A stretch of DNA of 64,000 nucleotides from JBFHNV01 sp041593595. GTDB taxonomy: Bacteria; Pseudomonadota; Gammaproteobacteria; HK1. Location: the NCBI GenBank assembly GCA_041593595.1, contig JBFHNV010000002.1:41883-105882 (forward strand), in the 5' to 3' direction. Of this stretch, positions 51,578 to 59,910 are shown piece by piece (position 1 is the stretch's first letter; the number at the start of each line of letters is the position of its first letter). Under the pieces are notes generated by a model. It saw only the letters and a list, made by a program, of their open reading frames with translations, did no database searches and was not told the origin of the DNA. The translations under genes were made by a program, and so were the position numbers.

Positions 51578-52759
51578 GTGCGCCGCAGCGGGCCACGGTG
51601 CGCGCCGGCGCGGGACCGGGTTCTCGCGCCCGTGACGCGCGGTGGCGTTCGTCGCGGTCTTCACGGGGCGCTTCGCGGGTGCGTGCTGGCACTGTGCGTG
51701 GTGCTCGGAGCCGGGATCGCACGGGGGCAGACCGCCGGGACCCCCGGTCTACGCGTCGTCGAGCAGTTCGACGTGGGGGCCGATGTCTACGTTCGGGCGC
51801 TGGCGGTGGAGGCCGCCGCGAGCGCGCTGTGGGTGGGCACATCCGCCGGCGTGCACGAGGTGGATCTCGCGTCGCGCGAGGTCCGGCGCACCTTCACCCG
51901 TGAACACGGGCTGGCCAACGAGTACGTGTTCGCCATCGCCGTGGACACCCGGGGCCACAAGTGGTTCGGCACCAACGCCGGGGGTGTATCGCGATACAAG
52001 GACGGCGAGTGGAAGACTTACTTCCCGATGCACGGGCTCGCCGATTACTGGGTGTACTCCTTTGCCGAGCAGGCCAACGGCGACTTCTGGATCGGCACCT
52101 GGGACGGTGTGAACCGCCTGGATCGGCTCACGGGCACGCTCACCACTTATCGAGACGAGCTGGTCAACGAGTGGGTCTACGGGATCTCGGTTGATTCCGA
52201 CGACCGGGTATGGTTCGCCACCGAGGGCGGGGTGTCGCGCTTCGACGGCTCCCAGTGGCGCTCTTGGACCCACGAGGACGGGCTCGGGGCGCCCAACGAG
52301 CAGCGCCTGCCGCCGAGCAAGAACACCGGTCTCGGCACCCGCTCGCGTCATGATCTCGGAGTCTTCCGCGGAGGAGACGCCACGTACAACCCCGGTTACG
52401 TTTTTTCCATTCACGCCACCCGCCATCCCGTGAGCGTGACTGGCACCGGCGCCAGGGAGGTGATCTGGGCCGGGACCTGGGGCGGAGGCGTGGCGCGCTT
52501 CGACGGCGAGCGCTGGACGAACTTCACGGTCCGCGACGGCCTTGCCGGGAACATCGTCTACAGCATTGCCGAGGATGCCGAGGGCGCCCTGTGGTTCGGC
52601 ACCAATTCCGGGATGAGCCGCTTCGACGGGGCGACCTGGCAGACCATCGACAGGCGCTCGGGCCTGCTCGGCGACCACGTCTACGCAATCGCAGTGGCGC
52701 CATCGGGCGAGGTATGGGCGGGCACGCGCGGTGGCGTGGTGCGGGTGACCCCACGTTGA
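51578..52759 (+). CDS. Secreted regulator-propeller protein
   Basis: A protein of up to 393 residues. A signal peptide (LRGCVLALCVVLGAGIARGQ) is followed by a beta-propeller of two-component-regulator (Reg_prop) repeats, each near 40-45 residues, with phrases such as LWVGTSAGVHEVD, KWFGTNAGGVSRYKDGEW, VWFATEGGVSRFDGSQW and IWAGTWGGGVARFDGERW. No kinase is attached. GTG 51578 is the longest start; GTG 51632 also fits the signal peptide. It follows the kinase/regulator pair and is paralogous to the next gene, with which it shares the block ATEGG(V/L)(S/A)RF and an insert before TYNPGY/AYNPNY. Confidence 0.85.
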   Translation: MRRSGPRCAPARDRVLAPVTRGGVRRGLHGALRGCVLALCVVLGAGIARGQTAGTPGLRVVEQFDVGADVYVRALAVEAAASALWVGTSAGVHEVDLASREVRRTFTREHGLANEYVFAIAVDTRGHKWFGTNAGGVSRYKDGEWKTYFPMHGLADYWVYSFAEQANGDFWIGTWDGVNRLDRLTGTLTTYRDELVNEWVYGISVDSDDRVWFATEGGVSRFDGSQWRSWTHEDGLGAPNEQRLPPSKNTGLGTRSRHDLGVFRGGDATYNPGYVFSIHATRHPVSVTGTGAREVIWAGTWGGGVARFDGERWTNFTVRDGLAGNIVYSIAEDAEGALWFGTNSGMSRFDGATWQTIDRRSGLLGDHVYAIAVAPSGEVWAGTRGGVVRVTPR

Positions 52760-52793
52760 ACACGCACGGGTTTACGGACAGGAGGCATGATCG

Positions 52794-54173
52794 GTGCGCA
52801 TAGAGGCTAGATGGCTGGTGCTGGTGGGGGTAGGGGTATTCATACTCATCGCGGTGAGCTACGCCCTGGGACTGAAGCGCGGTGAGGAACGCAGCCCGCC
52901 GCCCGTCGCGACCGCGCCGGCAGCGCCAGCGCCGGCCCCCGCGAAGGCGGCCGGCGCGGCCGTCGCCGGGAGCCCCGCCCAGGACGCCGGCGAGCGTGGC
53001 GCGACGCTTCCGCCAGGCCACCCGGTGAGCCGTCCGAGCGCAACCGCGGACGCGGCGGGTTCAGGCCGCCTGCCCGCCGGCAGTGCCCTGCCCGCGGGGC
53101 ACGCCCCGATCCCGCCCGCGGGCGCAGCCGGGACGGTACGCAACGACATCACCTTCACGCACTTCCGCGTGGGCAACCGGAACATCAAGACCATGCTCGC
53201 CGAGGAGGGCGTAATGTGGGTCGGAACCTCGGGGGGCGTCATCCGCTACGACACCGAGTCCGACGACTACCGGGTGTTCGATGTCCGCAGTGGACTTCTC
53301 TCCAACGGGGTCTTCCACCTGAGCAGGCTTGGCGGGCGGCTGGCCGTCGGCACCTATGGAGGCGGGCTCTCGTTGTTCGACGAGCAGAGCGAGCGCTGGA
53401 GCCACTACAACATCCAGCACGGGCTGGGCGACGCCTTCGTGTATGACGTGCTCCAGCTATCCAACGGCGACATCTGGATCGCCACCTGGTCGGGGGCGAA
53501 CCGCGTCCGCGCGGGCGCCCTCGACGAGCGCGACGAGTGGGAGCTGTTCACGGTGGAAAATACGGCGGGGGGCCTGCCCAACGACTGGGTGTACGGCCTC
53601 GCCGAGGGCAGCAACGGCGAGGTGTGGCTGGCCACCGAGGGCGGACTCGCGCGCTTCATGGAAGGCAAGTGGCGCAGCTGGGGGCACGCCGAGGGCCTCG
53701 GAGCCCCGTACGAGTCCGTGCGCGACCAGATCGAGTTCACCCGTGATCCGGCGAACATGTCCAGCCATCACGCACGGCAGAAGGTCGAGCAGGGCCTCGG
53801 CAAGGTCGACGTGGCCTACAACCCGAATTACATCGTCTCCCTGCTCGTCAACGATGACGGCAGCGTCTGGGCCGGGACCTGGGGCGGCGGCCTGGCGCAC
53901 TTCGACGGCGAGCGCTGGAGCAACCTGACCATGGCCGACGGGCTGCCTGCCAACCACGTGTTCATGCTCAAGCGCGCCGGTGACGGTGCAATCTGGGTGG
54001 GCACGAGCAAGGGGCTCGCCCGCTACGACGGCAAGGAGTTCAAGGTGTTCACCACCCGCGACGGCCTTTTCGCCGACAACGTCTTCTCCCTCGCCTCGGA
54101 TCGCAAGGGGAGCCTGTGGGTCGGCAGCTACGGCGGGGTTGCCCGCATCAAGGGGCTCGCCGCCCCCATGTGA
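52794..54173 (+). CDS. Membrane-anchored regulator-propeller protein
   Basis: A 459-residue paralogue of the preceding propeller protein. An N-terminal membrane anchor (WLVLVGVGVFILIAVSYALG) is followed by an alanine/proline-rich linker of about 90 residues that could span part of the periplasm. The Reg_prop propeller then begins, with MWVGTSGGVIRYDTESDDYR, IWIATWSGANRV, VWLATEGGLARFMEGKW, VWAGTWGGGLAHFDGERW and LWVGSYGGVARIKG. GTG 52794 is the start. The long flexible tether and propeller suggest it presents a sensory or scaffolding domain away from the inner membrane; the partner is unknown. Confidence 0.85.
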   Translation: MRIEARWLVLVGVGVFILIAVSYALGLKRGEERSPPPVATAPAAPAPAPAKAAGAAVAGSPAQDAGERGATLPPGHPVSRPSATADAAGSGRLPAGSALPAGHAPIPPAGAAGTVRNDITFTHFRVGNRNIKTMLAEEGVMWVGTSGGVIRYDTESDDYRVFDVRSGLLSNGVFHLSRLGGRLAVGTYGGGLSLFDEQSERWSHYNIQHGLGDAFVYDVLQLSNGDIWIATWSGANRVRAGALDERDEWELFTVENTAGGLPNDWVYGLAEGSNGEVWLATEGGLARFMEGKWRSWGHAEGLGAPYESVRDQIEFTRDPANMSSHHARQKVEQGLGKVDVAYNPNYIVSLLVNDDGSVWAGTWGGGLAHFDGERWSNLTMADGLPANHVFMLKRAGDGAIWVGTSKGLARYDGKEFKVFTTRDGLFADNVFSLASDRKGSLWVGSYGGVARIKGLAAPM

Positions 54174-54484
54174 CCGCGGCGCGCCGGGGTCGTGTCGCTC
54201 ACCGCGATTTCGACGCTGGCGGGCGGACGCCGATTGCGGACCCAGTCCCGATGGCATCCGTGATCGGTTAACGCCATCTCGGGGGCGGCCGGTCCGGCAC
54301 GGGTCGCGGGGACACGCTGTGAATCCGTCCCTGTACGCTCGACGGCCGCGTCCGAAGCGGCCGACGGTCCCCGCGACCCGCACCGGACCGGCCTTATCCG
54401 AACACGGATGGTCCCGATGGCGGCGGGAGAACCCGGCGCACCCCGCCCATGCCGATTCGGCCCTGGCCCCGGTGATCAAGGTGC

Positions 54485-54529
54485 TTCCCGAATCTGGGAA
54501 TCAACCATGAAAATTCCCGATTTCCGGAG
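54485..54529. promoter_or_regulatory. Activator-binding palindromes (UAS), copy 3
   Basis: TTCCCGAATCTGGGAA at 54485-54500 is a near-perfect palindrome and the reference copy for the other sites. A weaker relative, TTCCCGATTTCCGGAG, follows at 54514-54529 (11 of 16 matches). The first site is centred about 125 bases upstream of the predicted sigma-54 start point. The rest of the 54174-54666 gap contains no gene. Confidence 0.6.
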
Positions 54530-54591
54530 CCGTGGAGTCATGCGCGGTCCGTCGCCTCCGGTGTTTCCCGCGGGGCGTGGCGCGGTCCCGC

Positions 54592-54607
54592 TGGCTTGGT
54601 TATTGCT
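54592..54607 (+). promoter_or_regulatory. Sigma-54 promoter for the hybrid kinase operon
   Basis: TGGCTTGGTTATTGCT keeps TGGC, the ten-base GG-GC spacing and TTGC of the consensus. Transcription would begin near 54618, about 49 bases before GTG 54667. Confidence 0.7.
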
Positions 54608-54666
54608 GTCATAACAGCACCCGGGACGTGCCACGGTGCCGTCCTCGCCCAATCGAGAGGCTACCG

Positions 54667-57336
54667 GTGCGTATACGTGCATTCCGCACCCTGGACGGCA
54701 AGCTCCTGCTGATGCTGCTGCTCACCAGCAGCCTGGCGCTGCTGCTCGCAGCTGGTGTCTACACCGTCTACCAGCTTGCCTCGCTGCGCCACGAGCTGAT
54801 GCAGAACGCTTCGATCCTGGCGGAGGTAGTCGCCGCGCAGGGGCAGCAGGCGCTGCGCCGGGACGACCCCATGGCCATCGAGCAGGTGCTGGTGGCGTTG
54901 CGCAACGATCGGGGAATCGTGGCGGCTCACGTATTCACCCGGGATGGGCGAAGCCTTGCCGGCTTCGGAACGCCGGCTACCCAGGCCGTGTTCCGGGACA
55001 CGTTGGTGCCAAGCGCCCAGGTCTTCGACGGGCAGCGCCTGCTGACCACGCGACCCATCTTCACGGAGGGAGAACACGTCGCCACGGTGCTCGTCGAGTC
55101 CGATCTGGTCAATGTCTACCGCAGGCTCACCGAGCAGGGCCTGGTCGGCAGCGTCGTGATGATTGGATCCTTCGGCGTGGCCCTGGCTGCCTCCATGCGC
55201 ATGCGCAGGTCCATCGTCAGGCCGATCAGCGCCCTGTCGGCCTCCGCGGCGCAGGCTCGCACCAGCTATCTCCCCGAATCCGGTTCCGAACCGGAGGACG
55301 AGGACGAGTTCTCGCGGCTCGCCAGCACGTTCAACGGCATGCTGGAGGCCATCATCGAGCGTGACTCCGCGTTGCGCGCCACGCAGATGCGTTATCGCGC
55401 CCTGGTGGAGAACGCTGCCGACACCGTCCTGCTGTTCGATGATGCCGGGCGGGTCGTCGACGTGAATCCCAGGGCCTGTATCGACCTGGATTTCACTCGC
55501 GGCGAGTTGCTGGGCAAGGTCTTTGCGGACCTCTGCGCTGCACCGGACGGAGGCGCGTTGCCGGACCTCGACACCACGGTGACATCTTCGGCTCCGGTGA
55601 CCCTCGATGTGATGCATCGCCGGCAGGGATTCTCGACGTACCCGGCCGAGCTCCGGCTCGCCCGCTTCGAGGAAGGCGGGCGCACCTGGTTCCTGGCACT
55701 GTCACGGGACAGAACGGAGCACGAGCAGGCCGTGCGGGACACCGAGAGGGCGCGGGCCGCGGCGGAATCCGCGAGTGCGGCCAAGACCCGGTTCCTGTCC
55801 AATGTCAGTCACGAGATCCGCACTCCCATGACGTCGGTGGTGGCCATGACGGAGCTGCTCGGGCGCAGCCCCCTCGACGCGCAGCAGCGCCGTTACGTGG
55901 AAATCGCGCGACACAGCGCGGATGGGCTTCTCGGTCTGCTGGACGACATCCTGGAGCTCTCGTGGACTGACTCCGGCCGCCTGTCGCTGGACAGCCTCGC
56001 CTTTCACCCGGAACCGCTCGTGGACGACGTGCTGGAGTTCTTCGCCCAGCGTGCCAGTGAGAAGGGCATCGAGCTCTGTTCCCTGGTTGATGAATCCGTT
56101 CCGCCCGTGCTGCACGGCGACCCCCGGCACCTGCGACAGATCCTGATCAACCTGCTCGGCAACGCCGTGAAGTTCACCGAACGCGGCGAGGTGTCGGTTC
56201 GCGTGGAGTGCGCGGACACCGACGGCGACACCGTGATGCTGAAGTTCACCGTGCAGGACACGGGAATCGGCATCCCTGACGCCTTGCAGCGGGAGCTGTT
56301 CGAGCCGTTCGTTCAGCAGGATTCATCCAGCACGAGGCGTTACGGCGGCGCCGGCATCGGCCTGACCATCTCCCGCGCCCTGGTCGACCTCATGGGCGGC
56401 ACCATCGGCGTCGACAGCGAGCTGGATGCCGGATCCCTGTTCTGGTTCACGGTGAGCCTCCAGCGCGGCGCCGGGCACGCCGGGGAGCAGCGCCAGCCGT
56501 CTTTCGAGGGCATGCGCGCCCTCGTCATGGATGCCAACGCGGTGGTGCGCGAAAGCCTCGTGACACGTCTGCGCCGCATGGGCATGACCGTCGAGACGAG
56601 CCACGGCCCCGCCAGCGCCAGCGAGATCGTCTCGCGTGCGCGGCACTCGGGCCGGCCGGTGCAGTTGCTGTTCGCCGGGCTGCCGGCGGCGCAGGAGAAC
56701 GCTTCGCGTGATCGGGTTGCGCGGTTGCTCGATGACCTGGGTGGCGGTCACGCGCAGGGCGACATCAAGGTCGTCCTCATGGCGCCACCGGGGGAGTGGT
56801 CCTCGGATCTCGCGGCCCACGCCTGGCTTGCCAAGCCCGTGCGCCACTCTGGGCTTGCCGACACCATTGCTGGCGTGTTGCGGGGCGACCGGGTCACGAC
56901 GCGACCCTGGAGGGCGAGGCCCGCAGCGAATGCTCCACGAGCCAGGCCGCAACCCCGGGTGCTCCTCGCGGACGACGATGCCGCAATTCGCGCGTCGCTG
57001 TCCCTCGTGCTGGAGACGCTCGGTTATGGCTGTCATTGCGTGAGCAACGGCGAGGAAGCGCTGCACGCCATCGACCAGGAGCGCTTCGATCTGGTTCTGA
57101 TGGATTGCCAGATGCCGGTGATGGACGGCTGCAGGGCAACGCGTGTGCTGAGGAGCCGTGAGACCGCGGAGCGGCATCTGCCCGTCGTCGGGATCACCGG
57201 GTTCGTGGTTGAAGGGGAGCGGGAGCGCTGCATCAAGGCGGGAATGGACGAGTACCTGGTCAAGCCCATTTCCATCAACACGCTCGAAGCGGTGCTGGCG
57301 GCCCGCATGGACACGCACGGCGTGCCGGACGCATGA
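54667..57336 (+). CDS. Hybrid histidine kinase with pseudo-receiver and receiver
   Basis: An 889-residue membrane sensor. Two spans flank a periplasmic domain of about 120 residues, then come a HAMP-like region, one PAS domain and the kinase core (phosphorylated histidine in SNVSHEIRTPM, ATP site NLLGNAVKF, DTGIGIP, GAGIGLTIS). Two receiver-like domains follow. The first (about residues 614-720) lacks the phosphoacceptor aspartate: the site reads LLFAGLP, although LAKPV keeps the lysine. The second is complete (LADDDAA, LMDCQMPVMDG, LVKPI). GTG 54667 follows GAGAGG; longer readings would include the promoter. It is the third sigma-54/UAS target here. Confidence 0.92.
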   Translation: MRIRAFRTLDGKLLLMLLLTSSLALLLAAGVYTVYQLASLRHELMQNASILAEVVAAQGQQALRRDDPMAIEQVLVALRNDRGIVAAHVFTRDGRSLAGFGTPATQAVFRDTLVPSAQVFDGQRLLTTRPIFTEGEHVATVLVESDLVNVYRRLTEQGLVGSVVMIGSFGVALAASMRMRRSIVRPISALSASAAQARTSYLPESGSEPEDEDEFSRLASTFNGMLEAIIERDSALRATQMRYRALVENAADTVLLFDDAGRVVDVNPRACIDLDFTRGELLGKVFADLCAAPDGGALPDLDTTVTSSAPVTLDVMHRRQGFSTYPAELRLARFEEGGRTWFLALSRDRTEHEQAVRDTERARAAAESASAAKTRFLSNVSHEIRTPMTSVVAMTELLGRSPLDAQQRRYVEIARHSADGLLGLLDDILELSWTDSGRLSLDSLAFHPEPLVDDVLEFFAQRASEKGIELCSLVDESVPPVLHGDPRHLRQILINLLGNAVKFTERGEVSVRVECADTDGDTVMLKFTVQDTGIGIPDALQRELFEPFVQQDSSSTRRYGGAGIGLTISRALVDLMGGTIGVDSELDAGSLFWFTVSLQRGAGHAGEQRQPSFEGMRALVMDANAVVRESLVTRLRRMGMTVETSHGPASASEIVSRARHSGRPVQLLFAGLPAAQENASRDRVARLLDDLGGGHAQGDIKVVLMAPPGEWSSDLAAHAWLAKPVRHSGLADTIAGVLRGDRVTTRPWRARPAANAPRARPQPRVLLADDDAAIRASLSLVLETLGYGCHCVSNGEEALHAIDQERFDLVLMDCQMPVMDGCRATRVLRSRETAERHLPVVGITGFVVEGERERCIKAGMDEYLVKPISINTLEAVLAARMDTHGVPDA

Positions 57337-57890
57337 CACGCCGGATCGCCGTCCTGGCCGCCCTGTGCACGCTGATTGCCGCGCCGTCACCTGGCAGGGC
57401 GACGCAGCCCGCCACGGGTCAGCCCCTCGAGATTCTCGGTCTGCTGACCGAGGTTCCCGCCTCGTGGCAGCGCGAACCGCCGGCCAGCGCCATGCGCCTC
57501 GCCCAGTTCCGGCTGCCCGGCGAACCCCACGCGATGCTCGTGGTGTACTTCTTCGGTGCGGGCCAGGGGGGCAGCGTCGGGCAGAACATCGCGCGCTGGT
57601 CCTCCCAGTTCAGCGCGCCCGGCGGCATCCCCGTGACGCCCCGGGTGCGCGTCCTCAGCGATGCGTCCCCCCGCGTCACGCTGGTGGACCTGGAAGGCAC
57701 CTACCGGCGTGGCGTCGGGTCGGCGTCCGCCGCGCAGGCCCTGCCCGGCCAGGCCCTCCTCGCCGCCATCGTGGAAGCCCCCAAGGGGACGGCATTCGTG
57801 CAACTCTGGGGCGCGAGCGCGACGGTGCGCATGCACCAGGCAGCCTTCGAGGCCTCACTCCACGGGCTGGCTCCTTCCCGGGCCCGGTGA
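57333..57890 (+). CDS. Secreted protein of unknown function
   Basis: A 185-residue protein with a signal peptide (IAVLAALCTLIAAPSPGRA). Its start overlaps the hybrid kinase stop by ATGA, so the two are co-translated. The mature part is a single alpha/beta domain with VPASWQREPPASAMRLAQF and YFFGAGQGGSVGQNIARW. The latter resembles small periplasmic proteins of unknown function that start with a PxxW module. The coupling suggests it acts with, or modulates, the periplasmic sensor of the kinase. No catalytic residues are recognised. Confidence 0.75.
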   Translation: MTRRIAVLAALCTLIAAPSPGRATQPATGQPLEILGLLTEVPASWQREPPASAMRLAQFRLPGEPHAMLVVYFFGAGQGGSVGQNIARWSSQFSAPGGIPVTPRVRVLSDASPRVTLVDLEGTYRRGVGSASAAQALPGQALLAAIVEAPKGTAFVQLWGASATVRMHQAAFEASLHGLAPSRAR

Positions 57891-58086
57891 TGCCTGCCGG
57901 GCTACCCGTGGGGGAGAGATCGACCATGCGCTTCGCGTCCGCCAGCCTGGCGCCTCTACGGATCGCTCGAGGGAATCGAGGAGAATCAGTCACACACCAA
58001 GGTGTGGCGCAGCTCCTCCACAAGCTCCATGAACAGGGTGGTGCTCTCGCGCTCGCGCTCGACCCGGATCTGGCCAGGGCCCGCCG

Positions 58087-59733
58087 TCAGCCCCCGCCCG
58101 CGGCGGGCAGCAGCGCCCGCCCCGGCAGCCGCGCCGGCACCCGGATCCGCCCGCCCTCCAGCAGCAGCTCACCGTGCACCCACACAGCGTCGATGCCCTC
58201 GTTGGGCTGGAGCGGATCCAGGTAGTCGTTGCGCTCGCGCACCCGCCCGGCGTCGAACAGCACCAGCGACGCGTCGGCACCGGGCGCGAGCACCGGATCC
58301 GCGAGCTTGAGGAAGCGGCACGGCAGCGTGCTCATGCGCCACACGATCGGGGCGAGCCCGATGCCCAGCTCCCGCGCCATGCGCAGCGCCCGCGGGAACG
58401 CGCCGAGGGCGCGCGGGTGCGGCTTCTGGCCGGGGCCGGGCATCAGGCCGTCGGTGCAGATGGCCATGCCGGGGCGGCGGAAGAAGCGCTCCACGGTGGC
58501 CTCGTTGCCGTAGTGGGTGATGATCCCGATCTCGCCGGCGTTGGCGCGGTAGAAGTCGAACACCGCCTCGTAGGCACCGCGGCTGTCCGGGTCCGGGTGG
58601 CCCGCGGCGGCGGCCACGTCCGAGAGGCGCTTGCCCAGGAAAGCGTCGCCCACCCCCTGGCGCACGCCGGCGAGCTGGATCCCCGCGAGCCCGCCGCAGA
58701 AGCGCACGAAGTTGTCGAAGCTCGTGGTGTCGCCGCGCATGCGCTGGTAGAGCGACGCGCGTAAGCCCGGATCGGCGAGGCGCGCCAGGAACTCCGCCCG
58801 GGTGCCGGCGCGCACCTCCGGCGGGAAGATGGCGTCGCCGGTGGTGCTGCCAGCGGTGTACGGGTACATGTTCTCCATGGTGGGCACGCTGGCGGCGGCG
58901 TCCGCGAGCAGGCTCTCCAGCGCGCCGTACTTCTCGTAGTTGTCGCGCCCGGCGATCTTGCTGTGCTCGTTGCAGTACCCGCCGCCGCCCTCGATGCAGG
59001 CCTCCACCACCTCCGCGAGCGCCTCCACGATGCGGTCGCTCTCGGAACGCAGGTGCGGGAACAGCGCCGCCGGGCGCACCGCGTTGAAGGCGCGCACCAG
59101 CGCCGCCAGCTCGCGCCGGTCGCAGTACACCGCCGGGTTGTAGACGAGCCCCGTGGACAGCCCCAGCGTCACCGGCGCCTCGCGGCGCACCACCTGGCAC
59201 ATGGCGCGGAGCTCGGAATCGCTGGCGGCCCGCGGCGCGTTGCCCATGACCACCCGGCGCACGGCGCTGTGCCCCAGGTACAGCCCCATGTCCGTGGCGG
59301 AGCGGCCCGCGTGCCAGGCCTGGAACTCCGCCACCGTGGACCAGCTCCACTCGCCGTCGATGGCCCCGTCCAGGGGCTTGAGCTGGGCCGCGTACTCGGC
59401 GCGCTGCACCGGCGCCACGGGCGCGGGCGAGAGACCGTCCACGCCGCAGATGCGCCGGGTCACGCCGCCTTGGATGGCCAGCTCGCAGGCCAGCGGCAGC
59501 CCGGACGCACCCGGCCGGGTGCCGGCCAGGGCGCCGTGGTTGTGGGTGTCGGTGAAGCCCGGCGCCAGGGCGCGCCCGGCGGCGTCCACCTCGCGCTCCA
59601 CGTCGCGCCGCGCGCCGGCGGGCACGTCGCCGAGATGCGCGATGCGCTCGCCCTCGATGAGCACGTCGCCGGGGTACGGGTCTGTGACGCCGTCGCCGTT
59701 GACGATGAGGGCGTTGCGGATGAGCTGGCGCAC
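58087..59733 (-). CDS. N-acyl-D-amino-acid deacylase-like amidohydrolase
   Basis: A 548-residue cytoplasmic metal-dependent hydrolase of the D-aminoacylase branch of the amidohydrolase superfamily. The opening LIRNALIVNGDGVTDPYPGD and the metal-binding GFTDTHNHG (H-x-H) are followed by SGxxYNP-like GLVYNPAVYCDRRELAALV and later histidines in ITHYGNE. The enzymes remove acyl groups from N-acyl-D-amino acids. It is the last gene of a minus-strand catabolic set with an M20 carbamoylase, a diaminopropionate ammonia-lyase and a TRAP transporter. A large inverted repeat separates it from the M20 gene. Confidence 0.87.
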   Translation of the reverse strand: MRQLIRNALIVNGDGVTDPYPGDVLIEGERIAHLGDVPAGARRDVEREVDAAGRALAPGFTDTHNHGALAGTRPGASGLPLACELAIQGGVTRRICGVDGLSPAPVAPVQRAEYAAQLKPLDGAIDGEWSWSTVAEFQAWHAGRSATDMGLYLGHSAVRRVVMGNAPRAASDSELRAMCQVVRREAPVTLGLSTGLVYNPAVYCDRRELAALVRAFNAVRPAALFPHLRSESDRIVEALAEVVEACIEGGGGYCNEHSKIAGRDNYEKYGALESLLADAAASVPTMENMYPYTAGSTTGDAIFPPEVRAGTRAEFLARLADPGLRASLYQRMRGDTTSFDNFVRFCGGLAGIQLAGVRQGVGDAFLGKRLSDVAAAAGHPDPDSRGAYEAVFDFYRANAGEIGIITHYGNEATVERFFRRPGMAICTDGLMPGPGQKPHPRALGAFPRALRMARELGIGLAPIVWRMSTLPCRFLKLADPVLAPGADASLVLFDAGRVRERNDYLDPLQPNEGIDAVWVHGELLLEGGRIRVPARLPGRALLPAAGGG

Positions 59734-59773
59734 GGGGCCGGTTTTGAATCTTGCTAGGAGCAGTCAGCGCTGC

Positions 59774-59875
59774 GGAGGGAGGCATGGGCCGATGCGCCCC
59801 GCCGTGAACCCGTCCCCGGGGGCTCGAAGGCGGCGTCCCTGCCGCCTACGGGCGCATCGGCCCATGCCTCCCTCC
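59774..59875. repeat. Perfect 26-bp inverted repeat with structured loop
   Basis: GGAGGGAGGCATGGGCCGAT... at 59774-59799 is exactly complementary to 59850-59875. The 50-base loop contains a second hairpin, AGGCGGC-GTCCCT-GCCGCCT. It lies between two co-directional genes. It may be a dispersed intergenic repeat, a terminator or an mRNA-processing hairpin. Confidence 0.8.
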
Positions 59876-59910
59876 TCCGTGGCCGATGTCGTGCGCTTTG
59901 GAACATCCGA

